Source: Branchiostoma floridae (lineage: Eukaryota > Chordata > Leptocardii > Amphioxiformes > Branchiostomatidae). Taken from it: a DNA stretch of 64,000 bases. Shown here one piece after another: positions 22,601-32,832 of the stretch. The position numbers were made by a program, and so were the translations under genes. The DNA lies in the NCBI RefSeq assembly GCF_000003815.2, contig NC_049995.1:4717845-4781844 (forward strand). The letters run 5' to 3'. The stretch's first letter is position 1; each line of letters opens with the position of its first letter. The notes under the pieces are model-generated. The model was not told where the DNA came from and made no database searches. It saw only the letters and a list, made by a program, of their open reading frames with translations.

Positions 22601-24326
22601 CCTTTGCCAGCTTTGATACTATTTCTAAGGCACCGTAGGGTCTGCTTGGAGACTATTGTTTTCAAACTTGTACAGAGTCTATGTTTTCGGTGTGTGTGTT
22701 TGTTTGGGTTAGTGTTTGTGGATAGTCCTTTGGATGCAGTATCAGTATAGAGTGAAAGGGAGTGAGTTGAGTTGTTTTTTACGTGTTTGGTTTATTTTCC
22801 ATGACAGGGCTTGGCAGCCATCAACTCGGACGTGATCAGTCTTGCAGCCAGAGCCAGGGAAGGCAAACTACAGTTACAGGAATTTCAGGTACAAAAGTAC
22901 TCCATTACAGTGTACGGGTATTGGTGGGTTTTTTTTTAGCACTGATAGCATGCTCAAGCAATGGAGCAAAAACTGTTGTCATCAATCAGGCACGTCCAAT
23001 ATGTTTTCCAGTCCTTAGTTTCGCCCTTTTCATGCTTATGTGTGGCAAAATTTCTCTTTTGCAACCAGATCAAATTGCATGATTATGGTACTGTATAGTG
23101 TGTTACATCAGTTATAAGCCTTTTATTTTACAGGGTTTAAGTAATATAGACAAATTTATATTCTTTATGAATCTAGACAAACCTTTACTTATAAAGCATA
23201 TCTGTTCTTACATTTTCAATATCACAAAGAAACGAGAAGAAGCCGAATGTACGCAGTAGAATACGATTCTTGAGTAGTGTAGATTCATTGTATCATTGTA
23301 TCATGTTGTATCGTTTGTTGTGACCTGTACTGAACCCAGTGGGTATATATGTACAATAAAGGTCTTCATTCATTCATTCATTCATTATCATTGTCCTCAC
23401 ATAATAGAAGTTATGGTCTTTTTTCCCACGTTGCAGAAATTTTTACCTGTCTATTTTTGTTTTCAACACGTTTAGGGAGGAACCTTCACAGTGTCGAACC
23501 TAGGCATGTTCGGGATCAAGAACTTCTCTGCAGTGATCAACCCTCCTCAGGCCTGTATCCTGGCCGTGGGAGGGGCTGTCAAGACTGTGGTGCCTGATGC
23601 GGATGCAGAGAACGGGTAAGCTCTCAAATTGTATTGTTGTTTTCTAAGTTGTTCTTAGGTACAGTTGATGTACAAAGGATCACCTCTATGTGAATACCAG
23701 GTGGTCAGCCACATAGACCCCTGGGTAGTTTGGCTGTATTTGCTACACATCTCTTACATTGACAAATCTTAGGAAGAAGATAAGGTATAATCTTGTAAGA
23801 TACAAGGGGCCAGACTGTCGCCAGGGCCCACACAAACCAGTTTTTTGGTACCAGATCCCCAAGGAAATTTGACACTGATGACCATGTTACAGGTTGCCTA
23901 CTAGCATTTTTTGGTTACAGTTGTTTCTGTAGATTGTAGTGATACACTTCTAGGGAATTCTGCCAGGTAGCCACCCACTATAGACCACTGTATTTGGGTA
24001 AGTGTATGTTGTCATGATAACAATTTGTTTGCCATCTGCATTCCCCAGTGTTTTTCCTTTTTTTCTCCACATGCGAAGGGGATCTGTGAGTGTGAAAATG
24101 TTCTATTCTGAAGATGCGTGTACCTCAGAACCTTCACATGCAGTTTTGACACAAGTTACCAGAGGTCCTCATTGACACATGCTGTTTATTTTCCAGCCTG
24201 AGTGTGGCCACCATGATGAGTGTAACTCTGAGCTGTGACCACAGAGTGGTGGACGGTGCTGTCGGAGCGCAGTGGCTTCAAGAGTTCAAACTTTACCTAG
24301 AAAAACCAGAAACCATGTTGTTGTAA
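16641..24326 (+). CDS. DLAT: Dihydrolipoamide acetyltransferase, pyruvate dehydrogenase E2
   Basis: Twelve exons join in phase to 514 residues: 16641-16783, 17920-17996, 18162-18385, 18963-19076, 19456-19626, 20091-20246, 20532-20617, 21096-21236, 21390-21471, 22808-22888, 23476-23615, 24197-24326. The enzyme transfers the acetyl group from lipoamide to CoA in the mitochondrial pyruvate dehydrogenase complex. An Arg-rich leader with RRLYSS near residue 70 fits a mitochondrial presequence and its cleavage site. The lipoyl domain (about 80-155) has the modified lysine in [10 protein letters not shown] (Lys119). Pro/Ala-rich linkers flank the E1/E3-binding domain ([16 protein letters not shown] to [10 protein letters not shown], about 224-262). 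The catalytic domain (about 283-514) ends with DHRVVDG, giving catalytic His487 and Asp491, which argues for E2 and against the inactive E3-binding protein PDHX. Human DLAT has two lipoyl domains; here there is one. An AATAAA lies at 24848-24853. Confidence 0.97.
17281..17681 (-). mobile_element. 5'-truncated non-LTR retrotransposon (RTE-like) with 16-bp TSD
   Basis: A minus-strand frame (17287-17694) matches the C-terminal end of RTE-like reverse-transcriptase polyproteins. It carries [29 protein letters not shown] and [14 protein letters not shown]. The element's 3' end is a short GGTCTAA repeat (17284-17300). It is bounded by perfect copies of tttgcttgctcatggc at 17265-17280 and 17682-17697. 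The first residues of the frame (MSKQ) are therefore encoded by the target duplication, not by the element. It sits in antisense orientation in DLAT intron 1. Confidence 0.85.
21545..22655. mobile_element. TIR element carrying helicase fragment, in DLAT intron 9
   Basis: The ends begin TAGTCTCCAAGCAGACCC, and the inverted repeats match for about 50 bp. The element is 1111 bp and is flanked by perfect ttgttttc (21537-21544 and 22656-22663), an 8-bp target duplication. The left terminal 72 bp is tandemly duplicated (second copy from 21620). The right subterminal zone repeats the word tagccggc. The interior holds a RecQ-like helicase start at 21876-22046. No transposase is visible, so it is non-autonomous. 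Confidence 0.85.
21876..22046 (+). pseudogene. RecQ-like helicase N-terminal fragment inside TIR element
   Basis: The 56-codon frame contains [20 protein letters not shown], which resembles the Q-motif region ('F..FRPLQ') of RecQ-type helicases. It is followed by [14 protein letters not shown], matching the Walker A motif I with the characteristic GKSLCYQ. The frame then stops; helicase motifs Ia to VI are absent. A frame change right after the Walker box is likely, since the next bases can be read as a plausible continuation in another frame. It is either a captured host gene piece or the remnant of the element's own helicase. Confidence 0.65.
23215..23390 (+). mobile_element. Non-LTR retrotransposon 3' end in DLAT intron 10
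   Basis: A short block ends gtacaataaaggtcttc followed by an ATTC microsatellite (23366-23386), the usual 3' tail of CR1/L2-like elements. It is oriented with the gene and contains no coding sequence. Confidence 0.5.
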
Positions 24327-25491
24327 TATAACAACTGTATGAAGTCTCCCCAGAAAAAGATAAGACATATAGAATTTATAGCATATTTTATGTGAAAAGT
24401 TTTCCTTAGGTTCAAAACATGATAATTGAATGTTGTGATGAACTAAAATTTCAGAGTTATAACATGTGCAAAGTTGGTATTTAAAAATAATTTGTATGTG
24501 AGTTTTAAGTCTACTCATGACAGTTGAAGGGCATTGAAAAAACTGGCTTTCTATAGGTTTTCTTTAGCTAAAGCAGATGGAAGGGGACAAAATGTAACAA
24601 ATTTTGATGAAAATACGATTTTAATGCTTATTTGTTGGAAAAATTATTTTTCAACCAACAAAAAAGTAATATACTTTTCCCTTCATCACAAGTGATTGCT
24701 TAATTTGTAGAAAATTTATCTTGAGAAAGACACACATACTGAAAATCACACTACTGTATGTGTAACTAGTCTATTGTTCAATTTTTGTTTCGACTGAATC
24801 GCCAATAAGAAACCATGAGTAACGTTTAAGAATGAACAATTCATGCAAATAAACATTTTGTTCAATCAATGAGGTTGCCATTGTCTGTATCTGGGATTTT
24901 GTCCAAATACATTTAGAAAATTTATATATTTTCATCATCATTATTTCAAGCAGATCACACAGTTTAATAAGTTCACTGTTTCCAGAGTTTCTGTCTTCCA
25001 TTATTTTTTTTTTGGCAACTCCCTTGGGAAGCTTGCCTAAGGGTATAGTACTGTATACAGTCTGCAAGAATTCCTGGAATTGTACAGGCATTTTCATGAC
25101 TGTCCAGGCATATCCAGCTTTTGTTTTGATACCATCCTAGGAAGATGGACAGTACTTTTGCATTCAAGAAGCGTCAAGAAGATAGCAAAAGGAACAGTTG
25201 TTATGCAGGTAGACATCACTCAAGGAATAGTTACTGTTAGTCCACGCGAGGTGACAGTTTGTAAACAAACAAGATGGCTGCAGCAAAATTAAAAAAAAAA
25301 CAGCGTTTCAAAAAGGAAGCATGGGTAACAGATGCCCGCAGTCAATTTTTTTTCTCCAGTTTAAGTGTTCTATTCATCGCAGACTTGCCATTAATATTGT
25401 GATAATGGTTTTATAGGCAGACATGTTGCAGTCTGTGCTGTGACCTGTGCACAATTGTTACATTGTATGGCCTGCATCAATCAGTTCTAAC
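24327..25491. other. DLAT 3' UTR and downstream flank
   Basis: The first 520 bases are probably the DLAT 3' UTR, ending after AATAAA at 24848-24853. The rest shows no recognised gene. Confidence 0.45.
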
Positions 25492-25887
25492 TAGTGGTGC
25501 GCACCTAAACTCATATTCAGGTCCGGATTCAGGTTCAGGTCCGGACTTTAAGTCCGGACCTGAACCCATCATTGCATATTATGTGCACTATAGAAAGAAT
25601 AGACAGAAATTTTTCTTTTTCAGGGGGAGGGGGGCTGGTGCATATAAAATTGCATGTTAGCATGAATTGAAATGCAATGTGAAAAATACATGCAAATTAA
25701 TTGTCTTGTTGCAGTGCAAATTTCACTGTCTATGGAAGGTTTTAGATGGTTTAGAACAAAAAAGGGAACATAAATGACAGCTTTTTGCAAGTCCGGACTT
25801 GGCTACGGACGTTAAGGTTTTTTTTGGACTTGGACCTAAACATTTTTAGGTCCAATTCCAAGTCCGGGCTTTAGGTACGCACCACTA
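25492..25887. mobile_element. hAT-type MITE, copy 1
   Basis: The ends are TAGTGGTGCGCACCTAAA and its near-perfect inverse. It is flanked by a perfect 8-bp duplication gttctaac (25484-25491 and 25888-25895), as expected for hAT. The interior has clustered GGTCC/GGACC words near both ends and no frame. It is related to the copy at 39742-40155, which lies in opposite orientation. Confidence 0.88.
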
Positions 25888-27006
25888 GTTCTAACCGTGG
25901 TAAATCTTAACTGATATCAGCCCTACAGCTTCAACTATACTCTTGATAGCACTGAAAATTTGATGGTTATGTGACTGTAACAATGGGGTGTTAGAGTTAA
26001 TACTATTTGGTGTTGTTATTTTATGTAGATTAGTTGTTGCAACTCTACAGACATTGCCTTCAAAGTTCCTCACTTGATAGCATTTTATCAGCAAATTCAG
26101 ACGAGAAACACACATGGACTTTTCTATTTTTCTTTTTATTACACAATCATTACAAAACTATTGTACAATACAGAAAATGCACGTAGTTCAATACATAGTG
26201 TCATATTCTATTTACATCACATTGCCTTTAGACAGAGGTATTCTGGTGTAAATTTGTGAGATATCTTCTTTCTTCCTTTACCAATGCACTTGTCAAAACT
26301 TCCTGGCTGATGTCCTTGTAACTGGTTTATCGTGTGAGCTTGGCCAAAATGTATTTCTGTGGACCTGAGAGCTTTGGCCGTCTGCCGGGATTAATCAAAA
26401 CGCTCCGGCTTATAGGTCAGTTCTTAGGTAAATTTCCCCAGAGCGTTTTATGAGAAAAGGAATGTTGTATACATGGCTATAATTTGGGCAATGGTAATAC
26501 CAAGTCCTTTTCCACTACTGATTTTCATGCACGTGTAGCAAAGAATGTTGGCAGTAACGCTGAAAATGGGACCGGATATTCTGCAGTTTGGTGTCAGTGT
26601 TGTTTTTGGTGACGCCTCAGGGGCTAGCCTAACAGTATAGTGTGCGCGCGTTTAGCAAGAATTCCCAGAATTTGACAAGAATTTCTGGTACTTTTCCACG
26701 CGCAGTTGTTATTTGCTAACAGAATAAACCAATTGTCGGGTTCACCACTATTCCAAATGATATGCTAGAAAATGCGCATGCCTCCGTGAAAGAATTTATC
26801 TTTGTGAATTTCTTGTTTTGTTCATTACTATGAGTTTCTAGCTGCTTCTGTCTAATGCATTTTCCCATGCATGTGTGTCACACACGTGCATATAACAAAA
26901 ATTTGAAACAGGAAATGAGATAACCTATTTTGGGACCTATGACCTAACATCTTCCTGTCAGTGTCCACAACGTGCTGAGAATGTAGATACCAGCCTGGTG
27001 GGGAAC
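25888..27006. other. Intergenic, nothing recognised
   Basis: No domain-bearing frame. A short imperfect inverted pair (aaaacgctcc near 26398, cagagcgtttta near 26440) is seen but is not enough to call an element. Confidence 0.35.
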
Positions 27007-28037
27007 TAATCTCCAAGCAGATCTTGCTGTGGCAAATGGGAAGGAGTTTAGCCGGCAGAGGAGTTATTGGCCACAGCGAAGATCTGCTGCAGAACGCACC
27101 GGTCAAAGGCTATTATCAGGCAATTAAACTGCGTTAGGAAGAAGGTGCGAATTGCCCCGGGCGTGCGGGGCCAGGGATCCCGTCACGGGTCGGCTGTAAG
27201 AGTTCATTGTGTTTTCTGTGACATCTGGGGATGTCTTTGCTTCTTTGGTGTCAATAACGCGTCAATAACTTACTACGTACTGGAGGAAAACAACAGCAAA
27301 ACGCGTCAGCACGATGCGACAGGACGCAAGTGCAGTGGGGAGGGGGGCCCTGACGTCGATTTCCCCCAACGTTTCATGAAGCCACGGCGCCCGTTTGTTT
27401 GCCTGAGAATGCACCGGACGCCGTTAGAAATAATTCAAATCGCCTTTGCTGAAAATGCACGTGCTGATTATGTGGATACCTTTCCAAAATTTCAAGTTCT
27501 GTCTACGTTTTTACACGCCGATGTCTGTCCGTCAAATGTGACGAGCGTGGGTCTTTGAACCGAATCCAAGCGTATATGATCGGTAAAGATTTGAAGTTGC
27601 AGACATGAAAAAATGATACAGGAAGTGTTTAGCGCAGCTTTTATTGCAAAATATATACAAGTAACAACTAGATAATAACTTGTTATTTGTGTACAACTGA
27701 TAATTTCATATGTCGATACGTTGTCTTGGTGCGCTGTGATGCAGTCTGCTCCAGCGGTTTCGGGGGGAAGCCCCCGCTGTGAACTGGCGCGGCTCCTCGC
27801 GTTTGTCCCAGATACTGGCTCGGAAGGGTTGTAAAACGATAATCCTGGCCAAATTTAGCCAATTTGCACGTTGGAGGTAAGTGGATACTAGGAGGAGCAG
27901 AAACACGTTTCTGAAAAGATCGCTCCTCCCGCTGCCTTTGACCGGTGCGTTCTGCAGCAGATCTTCGCTGTGGCCAATAACTCCTCTGCCGGCTAAACTC
28001 CTTCCCATTTGCCACAGCAAGATCTGCTTGGAGATTA
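27007..28037. mobile_element. TIR element of the helicase-carrying family, copy 2
   Basis: The 1031-bp element begins TAATCTCCAAGCAGATC and ends with its inverse; inverted arms match for about 105 bp. It is flanked by perfect 9-bp gtggggaac (26998-27006 and 28038-28046). The terminal motif (TARTCTCCAAGCAGA) and the subterminal GGAGTNTAGCCGGC are shared with the copy at 21545-22655. The block at 27195-27230 aligns with the start of the helicase fragment of that copy. A 163-codon plus-strand frame (27067-27558) crosses it but has no intact domain. Confidence 0.82.
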
Positions 28038-28046
28038 GTGGGGAAC

Positions 28047-31000
28047 CACTTTGAACAGATTTGACCTCCACTTGTTGTCAGTCTGCGGTGACACATTTTC
28101 CTGTCACTCGCCCGTATCGAACTAAATAACTAACCCAAACATAAATATCAATATGACTTACTACAAAAATTTCTCATTCAAAACCACTCTGAAGAACTTT
28201 GACCTCCACTTCCTGTCAGTCTGCGATGACACATTTTCCTGTCACTCTCCTGTATCCAACTAAATAACTAACCCACACATAAGTATGACTTTGCATACTA
28301 CAAACATTATCCATTCAAGACCACTTTGAACAAATATGACCTCCACTTCCTGTCAGTCTGCGTTGACACATTTTCCTGTCACTCACCTGTATCCAACTAA
28401 ATAACTAACCAACACATAAAGAAATACTTACTACAAAAAGTACTCAATAACATTCAACACCACTTTGAACAGATTTGACCTCCACTTCCTGTCTGTCTGC
28501 GTTGACACGTTTTCCTGTCACTCTCCTGTAGCCAACTAAATAACTAACCAACGCATAAATATGACTTACTACAAAAGTTACTCATTCAAAACCACTTCAA
28601 ACAAATTTGACCTCCACTTCCTGTGACATATTTTCCTGCCACTCTCTTGCATCCAACTAATAAATGACTAACCCACACTTAAATATGACTAACTACAAAC
28701 ATTACTCATTCAGGACCACTCTGAAGAACTTTGACCTCCACTTCCTGTCAGTCTGCGATGACACATTCCCCTGTCATTGGCCTGTATCCAACTAAATAAC
28801 TAACCCACACATAAATATAACTTAATTACTGCAAAAATTACTCATTAAAAACACTTTGAACAGATTTGACCTCCACTTCCTGTCAGTCTGCAATGACACA
28901 CATTTCCTGTCACTCTCCTGTATCCAACTATATAAGTAACCCACACATAAATATGACTTACTACAAAAATAACTAATTCAAAACCACTTTGAACAACTTT
29001 GACCTCCACTTCCTGCCTGTCTGCAATGACACATTTTCCTGCCACTCTCCAGTATCCATCTGAATAACTAACCCAAACATAAATATGACTTACTACAAAA
29101 ATTACTCATTCAAAATCACTTCGAACAAATTTGACCTCCACTTCCTATCTTTCTGTGATGACACATTTTCCTGCCACTCTCCTGTATCTAACTGAATAAC
29201 TAGCCCATACATAAATAAATAAATACTTACAACAAAAATTACTCAATGATATTCAACACCACTTTGAACAGATTTGACCTCCACTTCCTGTCTGCGTTGA
29301 CACATTTTCCTGTCACTCACCTGTATCCAACTAAACAACTAACCCACACATAAATATGACTTACTACAAAAGTTACTCATTCAAAACCACTTCAAACAAA
29401 TTTGACCTCCACTTCCTGTGACATATTTTCCTGCCACTCTCTTGTATCCAACTAATAAATGACTAACCCACACTTAAATATGACTTACTACAAAAATTAC
29501 TCATTCAGGACCACTTTGAACAACTTTGACCTCCACTTCCTGTCAGTCTGCGATGACACATTTTCCTGTCACTCGCCTGTATCAAACTAAATAACTAACC
29601 CACACATAAATATGACTAACTACAAAAATTACTTTCAAAACCACTTTGAACAGATTTGACCTCCACTTCCTGTCAGTCTGCGATGACACATTTTCCTGTT
29701 ACTCGCCTGTATCCAACTAAATAACTAACCCACACATAAATATGACTAACTACAAAAATTACTCATTCAAAACCAATTAGAAACATTACACATAACACAA
29801 GCACTTAAGCAGTGTGGATACCCGTCTTGGGCTATAAACAAAGCCACGGCACCCAGGTCCACTGTTCCCTGTGACCACAACCCGAACCCTGCCACGCGCC
29901 AGAACAACAGAGGGTTTGTCGTCCTGCCCTATGTGAAGGGCGTCTCGGAAGACCTCCGTAGGATTTTCGCGAGCCACAGCGTACAAACCTGTTTTAGACC
30001 TACGCGAACCCTACGACAGTCACTGGTGGCACCAAAAGACAAAACAAAGAAGGAGGATAAGTGTGGCGTGATATACCACATCCCGTGTCAGGGAAGAAAT
30101 ACCCGTGGTCCCTGCCAAGAATCATACATTGGGGAAACTGAGCGCTCGCTCAAGACTAGGTTCTTGGAGCACAGGAGAAAGAGTTCGGCCTCGTCGGAGG
30201 TATCACAACACATTCATATTGAGTCACCGGGACATTTCATCAGCTTGGACAAAGTACAAATATTGGACACCGAATCGGATTACTTTGCGAGGGGGGTAAA
30301 GGAGGCCATCTACATAAGAGCACATCAACCGACACTCAACAGAGACGGGGGCCGATATCGTCTGCCAGGCATTTATGATTCGTTACTCGAATCACGTGTC
30401 TCTAAGTCACGTGATCAGAGTAACTGAATCGTCACTCCTGAAGAAGGTCGACGGAAGAGCGACTGAAAATTCGAGGTGAGAATAATTTGTGTTGTACTAC
30501 AGTTGAAAAACTTCAATATGTATTCTATCAACACAGATGAGCTTTCATGCTCATTCAAAACCACTTTGAACAGATTTGACCTCCACTTCCTGTCTGTCTG
30601 CAATGACACATTTTCCTGTCACTCACCTGTATCCAACTACATAACTAACCAACACATAAATAAATACTTACTACAAAAAGTACTCAATGACATTCAACAC
30701 CACTTTGAACAGATTTGACCTCCTCTTCCTGTCTGTCTGCGATGACACATTTTCCTGTCACTCGCCTGTATCGAACTAAATAACTAACCCAAACATAAAT
30801 ATTAATATGACTTACTACAAAAATTACTCATTCAAAACCACTCTGAAGAACTTTGACCTCCTCTTCCTGTCTGTCTGCGATGACACATTTCCTGTCACTC
30901 GCCTGTATCGAACTAAATAAATAACCCAAACATAAATATTAATATTACTTACTACAAAAATTATTCATTCAAAACCACTCTGAAGAACTTTGACCTCCTC

Positions 31001-31250
31001 TTCCTGTCAGTCTGCGATGACACATTTTCCTGTCACTCACCTGTATCCAACTATTAATAACTAACACACGCATAAATATGACTTACTACAAAAATTACTC
31101 ATTCAAAACCGCTTCAAACAGATTTAGCCTCCACTTCCTGTCAGTCTGCAATGACACACATTTTCCTGTCACTCGCCTGTATCCAACTGAATAACTAACC
31201 CACACATAAATATGACTCACTAAAATTACTCATCGAAAATTATTATGATG
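28047..31250. repeat. Satellite array, about 130-bp monomer
   Basis: About 18 monomers carry the landmark tttgacctccacttcctg, for example near 28061, 28197, 28333, 28477, 28604 and 28732, and on to 31127. Each also has acacattttcctg, aactaaataactaac and cataaatatgacttac. Monomers range from about 118 (internal deletion) to 145 bp. Some neighbouring blocks repeat as a group. The array is interrupted by a Penelope-like element at 29776-30549. It lies downstream of both DLAT and the GPCR. Confidence 0.92.
29776..30549 (+). mobile_element. Penelope-like retroelement, 5'-truncated, GIY-YIG end
   Basis: The plus-strand frame is open from about 29792 to the stop at 30427 (the run includes a GTG at 29933). 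It encodes the pre-endonuclease segment (LPYVKGVSEDLRRIFASH, then FRPTRTLRQSLVAPKDK) followed by a GIY-YIG nuclease: GVIYHIPC, then YIGETERSLKTRFLEHRR. This order is typical of the C-terminal end of Penelope-like element proteins. Reverse transcriptase is absent through truncation. The satellite words ctcattcaaaacca stand on both sides (29762-29775 and 30550-30563), consistent with a 14-bp target duplication. Confidence 0.88.
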
Positions 31251-32832
31251 TAAATATATACAGAAATAGAAGTGTGAAATAAAGGTAAAGAGTAATGACT
31301 CATTGGCTGTTCAATGACAGTTCATTGAAACAATAGACTCCAGCTTCCCAAATATAAACTTTTTTTGTCAAGAACATCATTAATCTATAGCTACATACAT
31401 CTGCCTGAAGGTGCATTTGGTAGTTATGCCAACACATATATTCAAGTGAAACTCTACAATGTAAGTTGTGAAATGACTATTTCACATATGTGTTACGTTT
31501 TCCTGTGCGTTTTGACATTTTCATCGATGTCGACTAAAATATTGAGGTCAGAAGAATCTAAATAATCCCCGACATGGTGCAAAGGATGTAAATTAAAAGG
31601 TATCTTCGATACAATGCAAAAATTGGGGATGTCACAATCTCCCGTAAACGCAGTCATAAAAACTCAGCTTATTTGTCAAATCTTAAAAGTCCAATGCAAA
31701 CATTTTCTGTTCAACGGAACAGTCTCATTCAAACCACAGTAAGATTCCTTGTGCATATACACGTAGAGGCTGAAATGGCTAAAACACTGTGACCTGTGTG
31801 CCTGCCAATGATAGTGACCTTTGTCTTACAGATTTTTACTATACAAAACAAATTTACACATTTCACATCACGCAATCCATGACATCAGCCAGTCACGGAA
31901 GAGCACATCATTCATATAGATACTATCTTTCAGTTGGTGGCGCGAAATGATGCTAGTATTAGTAAAATATCAACATGACAAAAAGACATCCTAAAACAAA
32001 TCACATCTCAAACCTGTCCAAACATTCTTAAAGCTATACTACGTAATAGTTGGACAATACAAAAAGTAGATTCTGCCATTTCTTTACATAGTAAGCTAAA
32101 TCTACCGTTTAGCATTGAATACCAAGGCTCAGTGAGAGAAGTTGCAACATCAGTGCATCATACAAACATGTCTACAAACTGTGATCTTACAGGAGGGTCT
32201 AACTCTGTTGATCACTCAGATAAATTACGTAGTATACCTTTAATATACTACTGTTTAAAAGTGACGTACATCTTGAGACATCTGTAAACACATCCCTTCC
32301 CATATGATGATGATGACTTCCCTAGCCAAACTCACTTTCACTTGAGTCGCATTAGACAATCGGTGTTTATGTTTGAACGTAACGACAAAAGGCTGTTTAA
32401 GATCAAACCATTTCTTTAGATTCTGAGAATCTGAGTCAATTGCTTTTGATACAAGGACAACGATGGCAGCTATGTACAGTTTAAACGAATGACATACAGC
32501 CTGACGTTGGACATTTGATATAACCCACAAACACACATGTGTGCTACACGCATATACGAACACACATATGCACAAGCACACTAAAGCTATACATCTGGTT
32601 TAGAGCATAGAAATATATATATATTTTTCAATTCAGTCTTTAAGAATTTTGTAAGAATTCATTTTTAAGAATGACACTTGATTTTCAACAAGTTTAAGCA
32701 CTTTTCTCGAAAATTCATACAATTTGTAAAAACACCAATTTCATTTTTGAAAGACCAATTTCATTTTTGTTTGTGATATAAAAGAATTTTGTCAAGAATA
32801 GAAAATGAATGTTATGGTAGAACATATTATGT
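31251..32832. other. GPCR 3' flank / probable 3' UTR
   Basis: No coding exon is recognised. The part next to 32832 should be the receptor 3' UTR on the minus strand. A short TA run is present near 32613. Confidence 0.4.

Noticed and set aside
27067-27558. 163-codon plus-strand frame as a transposase
   Set aside because: No catalytic DDE/D pattern or DNA-binding motif can be recognised; only a weak trace of the helicase-like segment is present.
27683-28096. Two minus-strand frames of 121 and 137 codons
   Set aside because: They overlap each other, run through the right TIR of the element at 27007-28037 into satellite sequence, and have no domain.
28047-31250. CRISPR-like regular repeats
   Set aside because: The genome is eukaryotic, monomers are about 130 bp with no unique spacers, so this is a satellite.
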